A DNA stretch of 64,000 nucleotides from G038396625 sp038396625 (GTDB lineage: Bacteria > Bacillota > Clostridia > Peptostreptococcales > Thermotaleaceae), in NCBI GenBank assembly GCA_038396625.1, contig CP121688.1, positions 1 through 64,000 of the forward strand, read 5' to 3'. Every line of letters begins with the position of its first letter. Position 1 is the stretch's first letter. The notes under the pieces are model-generated. The model saw only the letters and a program-made list of their open reading frames with translations, was not told the origin of the DNA and did no database searches. A program made the translations under genes and the position numbers. Positions 9,697 to 18,631 of this stretch are shown here, piece after piece.

Positions 9697-9701
9697 AAAA
9701 A

Positions 9702-10154
9702 ATGGTGTGCAAAAAAGATATAAAGAAGGTGGAAGAAAAGATGACGGATGTTTTGTCAATATCGGTACCTAGTAAACCAGAATATGTTAACGTAATTCGT
9801 TTAACTGCATCAGCAATAGCCAGTAGGATAGGTTTTAACATTGAACAGATAGAAGATATAAAAGTTGCAGTTGCAGAAGCTTGTACCAATGCAATTAAGC
9901 ATGGTCTATGTCATAATCATGATAACTTTCACATAAACTTTTGTGTAGATCAAGATAAAATGACGATAGACATTATTGATGAAGGAAGTGGTTTTAGTTG
10001 TACTAATATTCAGGAACCAGATTTAACAAATCCAAGAGAAGGAGGTTTAGGAATATTTATCATTAAATCGTTAATGGATGAAGTAGAAGTGATATCTGAC
10101 ATTGGAAAAGGAACAAAGATGAAGATGACTAAATATTTAGGGGAGGATATTTAA
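9702..10154 (+). CDS. rsbW: Anti-sigma-B factor and serine kinase RsbW-like
   Basis: A GHKL-fold anti-sigma kinase that binds and inhibits its sigma factor and phosphorylates the antagonist encoded upstream. Visible motifs are the N-box AEACTNAIKHG (about residues 65-75) and the G1 box DEGSGF, with a later GGLGIFIIKSLMDEV. The upstream gene ends 5 bp before. A second in-frame ATG at 9741 also has a good Shine-Dalgarno and would give MTDVLSISVP, closer to the start of RsbW homologues, so the first 13 residues are doubtful. The stop overlaps the sigma factor ATG by 1 bp. Confidence 0.87.
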   Translation: MVCKKDIKKVEEKMTDVLSISVPSKPEYVNVIRLTASAIASRIGFNIEQIEDIKVAVAEACTNAIKHGLCHNHDNFHINFCVDQDKMTIDIIDEGSGFSCTNIQEPDLTNPREGGLGIFIIKSLMDEVEVISDIGKGTKMKMTKYLGEDI

Positions 10155-10951
10155 TGAAAGATGCAGTAAATGCAATAATCCAAAAAGATATCAATTCCCT
10201 AAGCGACTTAAGTGAAAAAGAATTATTTAAACAATATGCTTTAACAAAAGATATAGAAATTAGGAATGAACTTGTAAATAGATATTTATATATTGCTGAG
10301 ATTTTATCTAAAAAATATATAAATAGGGGGATTGAATACGAAGATATTTATCAAATTGCTTCTTTAGGTCTCATTTATGCTATTGAACGGTTTGATTTAA
10401 GCAAAGGCTTTGAATTTTCAAGTTTTGCAACACCTACGGTTATTGGAGAGATTAAAAAATATTTTAGAGATAAAGGATGGGCAATCAGAGTACCTAGACG
10501 GATACAAGAACTTTCAAAGAAAATTAATAATGCAAAAAATTTATTAACGCAACAGCTTCAACGCACGCCTAAAGTAGATGATATTGCATCGTATTTAGGT
10601 TGTACAGAAGAACAGGTTTTAGAAGCGATGGAAGCAAGTCATGTTTATACGCCTAAATCATTAGACTTAAGTTATGATGCCAATAGTGATGACAAAGATA
10701 TGCAGTTAATGGACTTGGTTGGAGAAGATGATAAATATTTCGATATTATTGAAAATCATGATTTTTTGAAGAAGAATTTGGAGAAATTAAATGAAGTAGA
10801 ACTAAAAATTATTAAAAATCGTTTCTTTAGTAATAAAACTCAAATACAAGTAGCTAAGGAATTAAACGTATCTCAAATGACTGTTTCTAGGATGGAGAAA
10901 AAGATTATTGAGAAATTTAGAAAAGAATTAAATAAAATTGAAGAACTATAA
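10154..10951 (+). CDS. sigB: RNA polymerase sigma factor SigB (SigB/F/G family)
   Basis: The 265-aa protein has the order of a group 3 sigma factor: region 2 with EYEDIYQIASLGLIYAIERFD and the FSSFATPTVIGEIKKYFRD core (about residues 60-110), region 3, and region 4 ending QIQVAKELNVSQMTVSRMEKK. It overlaps rsbW by 1 bp, a translational coupling typical of partner-switching operons. The operon promoter matches the sigma-B consensus. The same promoter type appears upstream of bacteriohemerythrin and of a PLP decarboxylase in this window. SigF is the alternative, judged less likely from the promoter. Confidence 0.85.
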   Translation: MKDAVNAIIQKDINSLSDLSEKELFKQYALTKDIEIRNELVNRYLYIAEILSKKYINRGIEYEDIYQIASLGLIYAIERFDLSKGFEFSSFATPTVIGEIKKYFRDKGWAIRVPRRIQELSKKINNAKNLLTQQLQRTPKVDDIASYLGCTEEQVLEAMEASHVYTPKSLDLSYDANSDDKDMQLMDLVGEDDKYFDIIENHDFLKKNLEKLNEVELKIIKNRFFSNKTQIQVAKELNVSQMTVSRMEKKIIEKFRKELNKIEEL

Positions 10952-10996
10952 AATAAAAAGGGTAAAATAACGAATATTTAACCCTTTTTATTTTAT
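10949..10996. terminator. Bidirectional terminator between sigB and degV
   Basis: A/T-rich arms around AAAAAGGGT and ACCCTTTTT form a long stem with T runs on both strands, placed between convergent genes. Confidence 0.75.
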
Positions 10997-11016
10997 CGCC
11001 TTTTAAAAGGCGATAA
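10993..11016. repeat. 24-bp perfect palindrome at the degV 3' end
   Basis: The sequence reads TTATCGCCTTTT followed by its exact reverse complement with no spacer. It overlaps the degV stop codon and last codons and adjoins the bidirectional terminator. It may extend termination or be a protein site; nothing else identifies it. Confidence 0.6.
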
Positions 11017-11839
11017 TGAGACCATTTTGGTTTGCATAGGCAGAACTTAATCCTTTTGTTTCAACAATAATAATATCTTTAAAATGATATCGTTTCATGA
11101 CTTCTTCTTTAAACTTTTCAGCCTTTTCAATACAATTACAATGGGCAATTCCCAAAATCTTTTCTTCCAAATCTTCACCTTGTTCTCCAATCACTTCTAC
11201 CAATCGATTAAATGCCTTTTTAGACCCTCGTGCTTTTTCGATAAGTGTAATGGTTCCTTTATCTGTATTGCCCATGATTGGCTTGATTGAAAAGGCAGAG
11301 GCTAGTTTGGCTACAAACCTATTAATTCTGCCTGCTTTAATAAGATTTTCTAAGGTATCGAGTATAAAAAAAGTTCTCATTTCACCAATATATGTATCTA
11401 CTTTTTCTACGATTTCATGATTTTTATAATCGTGATTTCCCAGTTCGAAAATTTTTAAACTGATTAACGTTTCTGCTACAGAAGCACTTAATGAATCAAA
11501 TACATGAATAAATTTGTGTTCAAATTTTTCTAAAAACATATTTTTCGCTAAGATGGCATGATCATAAGTACTGCTCAAAGCAGAAGATAAGGTAACTACA
11601 AAAACGCTTTCTTCTCCTTCATAATGTTTCATAAAATCTAATGGAGAGGGACTAGCTGTTTTGGGAGGATTTGGACTATCCTTCATTAACTTTAAAAAAT
11701 GTCTTACATCTAACGTTTCATCATCTTTATATTCTTGATCATCGACTTGTAAAGTAAGTGGTACTAAGGAAATAGGAACATTTTGTTTTATATCTTTATT
11801 TAAGTCACAGCTACTATCCGCTACTATTTTTATATTCAT
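11003..11839 (-). CDS. DegV family fatty-acid-binding protein
   Basis: The 278-aa sequence begins MNIKIVADSSCDL, the usual DegV start, and has the TASPSPLDF motif and the TLSSALSSTYDHA motif that contacts the fatty-acid carboxylate. In Gram-positive bacteria DegV-family (FakB-like) proteins present fatty acids to the kinase FakA, which is not in this window. AAAGGAG precedes the ATG. It is convergent with sigB and divergent from bacteriohemerythrin. Confidence 0.9.
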   Translation of the reverse strand: MNIKIVADSSCDLNKDIKQNVPISLVPLTLQVDDQEYKDDETLDVRHFLKLMKDSPNPPKTASPSPLDFMKHYEGEESVFVVTLSSALSSTYDHAILAKNMFLEKFEHKFIHVFDSLSASVAETLISLKIFELGNHDYKNHEIVEKVDTYIGEMRTFFILDTLENLIKAGRINRFVAKLASAFSIKPIMGNTDKGTITLIEKARGSKKAFNRLVEVIGEQGEDLEEKILGIAHCNCIEKAEKFKEEVMKRYHFKDIIIVETKGLSSAYANQNGLIIAF

Positions 11840-11958
11840 GGACTTCTCCTTTCAAAATAAAGTTAATTATATTTTTTGCAAAATTCAAGATTAATATAGA
11901 CTTATTGTCATTATTATATTGCATCATTTCTAAATCATCAATAAACTTTTATAGAACT

Positions 11959-11983
11959 GTTTAAAATTTATGCAAATGGGTAA
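11959..11983 (+). promoter_or_regulatory. Sigma-B-type promoter of bacteriohemerythrin
   Basis: GTTTAA at 11959-11964 and GGGTAA at 11978-11983 have a 13-bp spacer, identical in both boxes and spacing to the sigB operon promoter. The predicted start is about 60 nt upstream of the bacteriohemerythrin ATG. Confidence 0.8.
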
Positions 11984-12053
11984 TTTTAAACTGAATTAGT
12001 ACTGTACGTTAACAAAAGAATAGAATGCTACTGCATAGGAGGAGTGGATAAGG

Positions 12054-12473
12054 ATGTTTCAATGGAAAGAAGATTTTAGCTGTAATGTCAATAAGATTGA
12101 TAAACAGCATAAAACCTTATTAGAATTAGGGGCGAAACTACATGATATAATAAAATTGAAGGATGGCATAGATCACTATGATGAAATTATGGTGATATTG
12201 ACAGAGCTAAAGGATTATACTATTTATCATTTTGCAGCTGAGGAAAAATTACTAGAAGATAATGGATATGATTCTTTTGAATTACAGTTACATAAAAGAC
12301 AACATAAATCCTTCATTAATAAGATAAAACAATTTGAAAATCAAGATATTGATGAAAAGCAAATAGTCATTACCTTGGATATGCTTACCTTCATCGCTAA
12401 TTGGATAGAACAGCATATATTGAAAATAGACCAAAACTATAGTTCCTTTTTAAATAAGAAGGGCATCTTTTAA
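12054..12473 (+). CDS. Bacteriohemerythrin
   Basis: A 139-aa four-helix-bundle di-iron oxygen-binding protein. All seven expected ligands are visible: His19, His59, Glu63, His80, His84, His121 and Asp126, in the contexts DKQH, YHFAAE, HKRQH and EQHILKID. In anaerobes these proteins are thought to sense, carry or scavenge oxygen. AGGAGGAG lies about 10 nt upstream of the ATG. The promoter is sigma-B type, which places the gene in the general stress response. It is monocistronic and closed by a hairpin. Confidence 0.93.
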   Translation: MFQWKEDFSCNVNKIDKQHKTLLELGAKLHDIIKLKDGIDHYDEIMVILTELKDYTIYHFAAEEKLLEDNGYDSFELQLHKRQHKSFINKIKQFENQDIDEKQIVITLDMLTFIANWIEQHILKIDQNYSSFLNKKGIF

Positions 12474-12481
12474 AATAGAAA

Positions 12482-12525
12482 TATTAAGCCTATATCTTTT
12501 ATATTTTAGGAGATATAGGCTTAAT
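12482..12525. terminator. Hairpin between bacteriohemerythrin and trpS
   Basis: A perfect 15-bp stem (12482-12496 with 12511-12525) lies between convergent genes. Flanks are AT-rich but lack a clean T tract, so it probably serves both strands at moderate strength. Confidence 0.65.
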
Positions 12526-12532
12526 AAATAAA

Positions 12533-13516
12533 TTAAAGTAGTACAAATCCCATATTTTTTTTTGCACGGTTCAGGGTTTCATTGGCAACCGTTTGTGCTT
12601 TTTCAGCACCTTCCTTAAGTACTTTTTCTACCTCACCAGACGCTCGAATGACTTGATATCTTTCTTGAAGTTTTGCCAATGATTGATTAACAACTTCTAC
12701 TAAATCCTTTTTGAAGGTACCATAGCCCACACCTTCATATTTTTTTTCTAAATCAGGAATAGAAATATTCGTAAATAAACTATAGATAGTTAGAAGATTA
12801 CTGATTCCTGCTTTATTTTCTACATCATATCGAATTTCTCCCTCTGAATCTGTGGTTGCTTTCATAATCGCTTTCTTTACTTGAGAAGGAGAATCTAATA
12901 CAGAAATTCTACTCAAAGGATTTTCTGCACTTTTACTCATTTTTTTCGTAGGATCATCTAAAGCCATAATTCTGGCTCCTACTTCTCGTACTTGATGTTC
13001 AGGAACAACAAATGTTTTACCAAATCGATGATTAAAACGACCAGCAATATCTCTTGTTAATTCAATATGCTGTTTTTGATCATTACCTACGGGTACAATA
13101 TCTGTATCATAAAGTAATATATCTGCGGCCATTAAAATAGGATAAGTAAATAGACCAGTAGGAGCAGATTCATTTTCCCTGCTTTTATCCTTAAATTGAG
13201 TCATTCTGCTTAACTCCCCTGTATAGGAATTACATTGCAATAACCATGCTAATTCAGCATGGGCAGATACGGTAGATTGAAGAAAAATTGTGGACTTTGA
13301 CGGATCTAAACCTACGGCTAGATAAATAGCTGCCATATCTAAACTATTATTGTAAAGATTTTTTGGATTTTGAGGTAGTGTAATAGAATGAAGATCTACT
13401 ACACAAAAAAAAGAATCCACTGTTTCTTGAATTTCAACAAATTGTTTCATAGCACCGAGATAGTTACCTAAATGTATAATTCCTGTAGGTTGTACCCCAG
13501 AAAATGCTCTTTTCAT
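12533..13516 (-). CDS. trpS: Tryptophan--tRNA ligase
   Basis: A class I aminoacyl-tRNA synthetase charging tRNA-Trp. It has the N-terminal GVQPTGIIHLGNYLGA segment containing the HIGH-like motif and KKMSKS before residue 200, and the 327-aa length is typical. The start is set at the ATG at 13516 because GGAGGTG lies about 7 nt upstream; an upstream in-frame ATG would add 12 residues and put that Shine-Dalgarno inside the gene. No T-box is evident in its short leader. Confidence 0.96.
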   Translation of the reverse strand: MKRAFSGVQPTGIIHLGNYLGAMKQFVEIQETVDSFFCVVDLHSITLPQNPKNLYNNSLDMAAIYLAVGLDPSKSTIFLQSTVSAHAELAWLLQCNSYTGELSRMTQFKDKSRENESAPTGLFTYPILMAADILLYDTDIVPVGNDQKQHIELTRDIAGRFNHRFGKTFVVPEHQVREVGARIMALDDPTKKMSKSAENPLSRISVLDSPSQVKKAIMKATTDSEGEIRYDVENKAGISNLLTIYSLFTNISIPDLEKKYEGVGYGTFKKDLVEVVNQSLAKLQERYQVIRASGEVEKVLKEGAEKAQTVANETLNRAKKNMGFVLL

Positions 13517-13670
13517 TAAAAACACCTCCGTGAATATATAATGCACTTTCAATTATAATATAACCAAAACAAATAAAAAACAAGCTTTTAGAAGAATTCA
13601 AGGTAGATAACAATAAAAATAGCAATTTTGTATAATGTATACAAACAGATGTGTGAAATTAGAAAACTTA

Positions 13671-13699
13671 TTGACAAAATTGTTCCAAAATTTTAAAAT
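13671..13699 (+). promoter_or_regulatory. Sigma-A promoter upstream of the liv operon
   Basis: TTGACA at 13671-13676, 17-bp spacer, TAAAAT at 13694-13699. It gives a leader of about 260 nt before livH. The 450-nt gap between trpS and livH holds this promoter, the hairpin at 13889-13914, and a small inverted repeat TTTGTATA-ATG-TATACAAA at 13627-13645. No gene is seen. Confidence 0.7.
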
Positions 13700-13888
13700 A
13701 TAAGTAGAATTGTTTTAACATTTAAAATTATTTTATAATAAAGGGGGTACTATTGAGAAACATATATTCATCAAATCATTTAGAGAATAAAAAGTGAAAT
13801 AAAAAATGTGTTTTGTTTAAGAAAAAAGCATAATGAAACCAAATGACTGGAAAAATGGATTTTTGTTGAATGGTTGATGTGAAATAAG

Positions 13889-13914
13889 TAGACTTCCACA
13901 GATTTGGAAGTCTA
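13889..13914 (+). promoter_or_regulatory. Leader hairpin upstream of livH (possible attenuator)
   Basis: TAGACTTCC pairs with GGAAGTCTA across an 8-nt loop, followed by an AT-rich, partly T-rich stretch, about 50 nt before livH. It could be a weak attenuator or a protective 5' hairpin. No antiterminator partner was found. Confidence 0.35.
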
Positions 13915-13966
13915 TATTATTTTAAGGTATGGCATTAGAAAACTGAAAAATATGGAGGATATGAAT

Positions 13967-14860
13967 ATGAGTTTTCAAATCTTTATGCAGCATCTAGCAA
14001 ATGGCATATCCCTGGGGAGTTTGTATGCATTAATTGCGATTGGTTATACAATGGTTTATGGTATTTTAAGACTGATTAATTTTGCCCACGGAGAAATTTT
14101 TATGATAGGTGCTTATGCAGCATTTTACTTAATTACCTTAGTGTCTCTTCCTTGGTGGCTAGCTTTTTTGCTGGCTATTGTATGTACTTGTTTATTTGGG
14201 ATGATGGTAGAAAAAGGAGCCTATAGACCCCTGCGAAATTCACCCAAAATATCCGTACTAATATCGGCTATAGGAGCGTCGTTTTTGCTACAAAATTTGG
14301 CCATTGTTATATTTGGTGGAAGACCAAAGGCTTTTCCTTTGATCCCTATGTTTAATAATATTATTAATATTGGTGGTATTTCCATTGTAAGTCTTACCTT
14401 CTACATACCTACTATTACAGTTATTTTATTAATAGCGTTGGTCTATGTGATCAATCACACCAAAACAGGCATGGCAATGCGAGCGGTTTCAAAAGATTAT
14501 GAGGCGGCAAGATTAATGGCAATTGATGTAGATAAAATTATTTCTTTAACCTTTGGTATGGGATCTTTTTTGGCAGCAGTAGGTGGGATTATGTGGGGAT
14601 TAAAATTTCCCTCTCTTATTCCTGTAATGGGACTTATGCCGGGACTAAAATGTTTTATTGCCGCAGTTGTAGGTGGTATTGGTAATATCAGAGGAGCTGT
14701 ATTAGGTGGATTTATATTGGGTCTTGGAGAGATTATGATCGTTGCCCTATTACCTGCTTTGACGGGATATAGAGACGCTTTTGCGTTTGTACTTTTGATT
14801 GTCATCCTCTTAATAAAACCTACAGGTTTGATGGGTGAAAAATTAACAGAGAAGGTGTAG
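13967..14860 (+). CDS. livH: Branched-chain amino acid ABC transporter permease LivH-like
   Basis: A 297-aa polytopic permease of the LivH family, with the typical GYTMVYGILRLINFAHGEIFMIGAY segment near the N-terminus and a C-terminal GGIGNIRGAVLGGFILG loop. It forms the membrane channel together with LivM. The start at 13967 has GGAGG 8 nt upstream; earlier in-frame starts would put the Shine-Dalgarno inside the gene. livM, livG and livF follow closely. A periplasmic-type binding protein gene is absent from the operon. Confidence 0.92.
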   Translation: MSFQIFMQHLANGISLGSLYALIAIGYTMVYGILRLINFAHGEIFMIGAYAAFYLITLVSLPWWLAFLLAIVCTCLFGMMVEKGAYRPLRNSPKISVLISAIGASFLLQNLAIVIFGGRPKAFPLIPMFNNIINIGGISIVSLTFYIPTITVILLIALVYVINHTKTGMAMRAVSKDYEAARLMAIDVDKIISLTFGMGSFLAAVGGIMWGLKFPSLIPVMGLMPGLKCFIAAVVGGIGNIRGAVLGGFILGLGEIMIVALLPALTGYRDAFAFVLLIVILLIKPTGLMGEKLTEKV

Positions 14861-14868
14861 GTGTCTAT

Positions 14869-15921
14869 ATGATGAATACAAAGACAAAGTTAAATATCAT
14901 TGGAATGATTGCTTTTATAGGATTACTCTTTATTTTTAATCAAGTTTTTGATTCTTATGAGATGAGAATCTGGAACTTATGTGCCATTTATGTAGTTTTG
15001 GGGTTAAGTATGAATTTGATTAATGGTTTTACGGGGCTGTTTACATTAGGACATGCAGGTTTTATGGCAGTAGGTGCTTATACTGCAGCATTGCTGACAA
15101 TGTCTCCTACCATGAAACAAATGAATTATTTTATGAAACCTATCGTTCCTTTCCTAGCCAACGTAGAATGGCCTTTTTTTCCAGCTATGATTATGGCAGG
15201 GGTGATGGCTGCCATAGTAGGTTTGTTGATTGGAGCACCTGTACTAAAATTAAGAGATGATTATTTGGCGATTGCTACATTAGGATTTAGTGAGATCATC
15301 AGGGTTATATTTACCAATACCCAAAGCTTAACAAATGGTGCATTAGGGCTCAAGGGAGTACCGAATCATACGAATATATGGTGGAGTTGGGGAACAGCTA
15401 TTTTCACCATTATGATTATTTTGGCTTTGATTAAGGGGAGTTATGGTAGAGCTTTAAAAGCTATTCGAGAAGATGAAATTGCAGCAGAAGCAATGGGAAT
15501 TAATTTGTTTAAGCATAAAGTTCTGTCTTTTGTGATTGGGGCATTTTTTGCAGGAGTTGGAGGTGCATTACTTGGAAATCTTTTAGGAACCATTGATCCT
15601 ATGATGTTTCGGTTTATATTAACTTTTAATATCCTGCTCATTGTTGTTCTTGGAGGAATCGGAAGTATTACAGGTACAGTCATATCAGCGGTGGTGGTAA
15701 CTGTGGCTATGGAAGCTTTAAGAGTTTTAGATGGAGATATCCATTTAGGTTTTATGACCATACAGGGGATACCTGGTATGCGTATGGTGGTTTTTTCCGC
15801 TCTTTTGATGATGGTGATCCTATTTTATCAGCAGGGTTTAATGGGTACCAATGAATTTAGTTGGGATTGGTTTTTGAACAAAAAAAGCTTCAAAAAGACG
15901 TTGAAAAAGGAAGTGGAATAA
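14869..15921 (+). CDS. livM: Branched-chain amino acid ABC transporter permease LivM-like
   Basis: The second permease, 350 aa, with the family features LGLSMNLINGFTGLFTLGHAGF near the N-terminus, the EAA-like KLRDDYLAIATLGFSEIIRVIF loop and GGIGSITGTV near the C-terminus. It pairs with LivH. The stop TAA shares one base with the livG ATG, indicating translational coupling. An in-frame ATG three bases later is an alternative start. Confidence 0.92.
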   Translation: MMNTKTKLNIIGMIAFIGLLFIFNQVFDSYEMRIWNLCAIYVVLGLSMNLINGFTGLFTLGHAGFMAVGAYTAALLTMSPTMKQMNYFMKPIVPFLANVEWPFFPAMIMAGVMAAIVGLLIGAPVLKLRDDYLAIATLGFSEIIRVIFTNTQSLTNGALGLKGVPNHTNIWWSWGTAIFTIMIILALIKGSYGRALKAIREDEIAAEAMGINLFKHKVLSFVIGAFFAGVGGALLGNLLGTIDPMMFRFILTFNILLIVVLGGIGSITGTVISAVVVTVAMEALRVLDGDIHLGFMTIQGIPGMRMVVFSALLMMVILFYQQGLMGTNEFSWDWFLNKKSFKKTLKKEVE

Positions 15922-16727
15922 TGGGGATATTAAGAGCAGAAAATATAACGATGAAATTTGGCGGATTAGTAGCTGTCTCAGCGTTTAATATGGATTTAAA
16001 CGAAGGAGAAATCGTAGGTCTTATTGGACCCAATGGTGCTGGAAAAACTACAGCATTTAATATGATTACAGGAGTGTATAAACCCACAGAAGGAAATATT
16101 TATTTCATAGAAAAAAAAGTAGATCAAAGTGGTAATGATGTTTCTCATGAAACAAATCTGACACAATTTAGACCTGACCAGATTACGAAAATAGGTGTTG
16201 CTAGAACCTTTCAAAATATCCGGTTATTTAAAGAATTATCCGTTTTAGAGAATGTACTGATTGCCAATCATTTAAGGTTGAAATCCAATGTTATTTCAAC
16301 TATATTGAGACTTCCTAATTCCCGCTATATGAAAGAAGAAAAAGAAATGCTGGAGAAATCTATTCATTTATTAGAAACTGTAGGTTTAGAAGATATGATG
16401 CATGAAAAGTCATACTCTTTACCCTATGGAAAACAAAGAAGATTAGAGATTGCAAGAGCATTGGCTACAGATCCAAAGGTTTTATTGTTAGATGAACCAG
16501 CAGCAGGAATGAACCCTAACGAATCTTTAGAACTGATGGAATTTGTCGGAGATATAAGAGATAAATTTAAGCTGACAATTTTTATGATAGAACACCATAT
16601 GCAGGTGGTCATGGGCGTATGTGAAAGAATTTTTGTGCTAGACCATGGGGTAACAATTGCACAGGGAACCCCCAATGAAATACAAAATAATGAAAGTGTA
16701 ATCGAAGCATATTTGGGGGTGGATTAA
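15921..16727 (+). CDS. livG: Branched-chain amino acid ABC transporter ATP-binding protein LivG-like
   Basis: A 268-aa ABC ATPase with Walker A GPNGAGKTT near residue 38, a degenerate LSGGQ-type signature (LPYGKQRRLEIARAL) and Walker B LLLDEPAAGMNP, all typical of LivG. The ATG at 15921 overlaps the livM stop and has AAGGAAG upstream; a longer reading starting inside livM is unlikely. livF begins immediately after its stop. Confidence 0.93.
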   Translation: MGILRAENITMKFGGLVAVSAFNMDLNEGEIVGLIGPNGAGKTTAFNMITGVYKPTEGNIYFIEKKVDQSGNDVSHETNLTQFRPDQITKIGVARTFQNIRLFKELSVLENVLIANHLRLKSNVISTILRLPNSRYMKEEKEMLEKSIHLLETVGLEDMMHEKSYSLPYGKQRRLEIARALATDPKVLLLDEPAAGMNPNESLELMEFVGDIRDKFKLTIFMIEHHMQVVMGVCERIFVLDHGVTIAQGTPNEIQNNESVIEAYLGVD

Positions 16728-17438
16728 ATGTTGACAATTCAAAATTTAAATGTACATTATGGCGGTATTCATGCATTAAGAGGGATTAGTATAGATATTC
16801 CAGAAAACAAGATTGTTACATTAATTGGCGCCAATGGAGCAGGAAAAAGTTCAACCCTTAGAAGCATTATGAACATTGTAAAAAAAACAGATGGGTTAAT
16901 TGAATATAAGGGAGAAGATTTATCCAAATATAAAACAAAAAATATTGTGGAAAAAGGCATTGTTTTAGTACCAGAAGGAAGAAGAGTTTTTCCAAATTTA
17001 ACTGTAGAAGAAAACCTTATTTTGGGTGCCTATAGTAGAACGGATAAAGAGAAGGTTAAAAAGGATATGGAATGGATTTACACCTTATTTCCTAGACTTA
17101 AAGAAAGACTATGGCAAAAAGCAGGGACTTTATCTGGTGGAGAACAGCAGATGTTGGCAGTAGGTAGAGGGTTAATGTCTCAGCCAAAACTGTTAATGAT
17201 GGATGAGCCCTCATTAGGTTTGGCACCATTATTGGTAAAAGAAATTTTTAATATTATTAAAGAAATACATAAGGAAGGAATGACGATCCTTTTAATTGAA
17301 CAGAATGCTAAGGCGGCCTTAGAAATTGCAGATTATGGGTATGTTTTAGAGACAGGTGCTATTGTTCTTGAAGGAAAGGGCAAGGACTTGTTGATCAACG
17401 ATGAAGTGAAAAGGGCTTATTTAGGAGAAGCTAAATAA
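16728..17438 (+). CDS. livF: Branched-chain amino acid ABC transporter ATP-binding protein LivF-like
   Basis: A 236-aa ABC ATPase with Walker A GANGAGKSS, signature LSGGEQQMLAVGRGL and Walker B LMMDEPSLGLAP, and the LivF-type EGRRVFPNLTVEENL segment. It is the last gene of the four-gene operon and is followed by a strong terminator. Confidence 0.94.
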   Translation: MLTIQNLNVHYGGIHALRGISIDIPENKIVTLIGANGAGKSSTLRSIMNIVKKTDGLIEYKGEDLSKYKTKNIVEKGIVLVPEGRRVFPNLTVEENLILGAYSRTDKEKVKKDMEWIYTLFPRLKERLWQKAGTLSGGEQQMLAVGRGLMSQPKLLMMDEPSLGLAPLLVKEIFNIIKEIHKEGMTILLIEQNAKAALEIADYGYVLETGAIVLEGKGKDLLINDEVKRAYLGEAK

Positions 17439-17439
17439 T

Positions 17440-17480
17440 AAAATTCGCATGCTAAAATCAAAGCATGCGAATTTTATTTT
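17440..17480 (+). terminator. Rho-independent terminator after livF
   Basis: A perfect 14-bp stem containing AATTCGCATGC is followed by a T-rich run. Confidence 0.9.
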
Positions 17481-17549
17481 ATAGAGATACTGTTTAAATA
17501 AAACTGAAATTGCAAATAATCTATAGATATACTAAGAAGAAAGCAGGTC

Positions 17550-18557
17550 ATGAATGTGAGTACAATGATCAATGAAAAAATTATAAGAAATGAAGAGAAA
17601 GTATTTCATACGCCTCTAATAAACGGATTGGATAAGGTGGAGGAAGTATTATATAAAGCAATTTCAGATAGCCATGGGAATACACGTAAAATATGTACAA
17701 ATCTCATTAGCTCTGGAGGAAAAAGGATAAGACCGGCGTTGGTCTTGTGTACTTCTCAATGTTTTAGTGAATTAAAGGAAAAAGCCATTCAAACCGCTGT
17801 AGCTTATGAATTGATTCATATGGCATCTCTTGTACATGATGATATTATTGACGCATCTACTACAAGAAGAAACAGACCTACTGTAAATGCCCAAATGGGC
17901 AATCAAGTTTCTGTATTGGTGGGAGATTATTTGTTTGCAAAAGCCTTTGAGATTCTTTCGTCTAATACATTAATCGAAAGTATGAATTTAGTTGTTGAAG
18001 CTATTGCACAAATGTGCGATGGAGAGGTAGTTCAAGCGGCAAATAAATTTAATTTATATCAAGGGATAGATGACTATTATCAACGCATTTATAAAAAAAC
18101 AGGTATATTAATTGCAGCATGTTGTCAGGCTGGTGCTATTATTGGAGGAGCAGATGAAAAAGAAGTTGAATGCTTAAAAATGTACGGAAAAAACTTAGGT
18201 TATGCTTTTCAAATTATTGATGATATCTTAGATTTCACAGGTACAGAAGAGATATTAGGAAAGCCTGTGGGCAATGATTTAAAAGACGGAAATATTACAT
18301 TACCCATTTTAAAACTGATCCAACAAAAAGAATATCGATTGTGGTTACAGAAAGTTTTTAATGAAGGGGGCATTACATTGGATAAACATCATCAGATTTT
18401 AAGACTTTTAAAAGATAGTTATGCCCTAGAAGATGCTTATCAGGAAGCTGTACTATGTGTAAAAACTGCAAAGGAGGCATTAAGACCTATTAAAGATTCT
18501 GATTCTAAAAGAATACTACAAGAGATTGCTGATAAGGTGTTAAAGAGAAAGAACTAA
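17550..18557 (+). CDS. Polyprenyl diphosphate synthase family protein
   Basis: A 335-aa trans-prenyltransferase that condenses allylic diphosphates with isopentenyl diphosphate. Both aspartate-rich motifs are present: DDIIDASTTRR (first DDxxD) and DDILD (second), as are GGKRIRP and the region around KTGILI. Length and pattern fit long-chain (heptaprenyl or octaprenyl) synthases, which make quinone or carotenoid-like precursors. The facing gene encodes a YtpB/DUF2600 terpene synthase, whose known Bacillus homologue uses heptaprenyl diphosphate, so a C35 product is plausible. Chain length cannot be read from sequence alone. Confidence 0.88.
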   Translation: MNVSTMINEKIIRNEEKVFHTPLINGLDKVEEVLYKAISDSHGNTRKICTNLISSGGKRIRPALVLCTSQCFSELKEKAIQTAVAYELIHMASLVHDDIIDASTTRRNRPTVNAQMGNQVSVLVGDYLFAKAFEILSSNTLIESMNLVVEAIAQMCDGEVVQAANKFNLYQGIDDYYQRIYKKTGILIAACCQAGAIIGGADEKEVECLKMYGKNLGYAFQIIDDILDFTGTEEILGKPVGNDLKDGNITLPILKLIQQKEYRLWLQKVFNEGGITLDKHHQILRLLKDSYALEDAYQEAVLCVKTAKEALRPIKDSDSKRILQEIADKVLKRKN

Positions 18558-18631
18558 TAAGAAATTAGAGGAGTAAACAAATAAAAAAGTATAAATACTT
18601 TAAAGTAAAATATTTAAAATTATAATTGTGT

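Noticed and set aside
13627..13645. Inverted repeat TTTGTATA-N3-TATACAAA near the trpS/liv promoters as a second site for the GntR regulator
   Set aside because: It resembles the core of the citrate operator, but the spacer is 3 rather than 4 bp and the outer arms do not match; it may be chance in AT-rich DNA.
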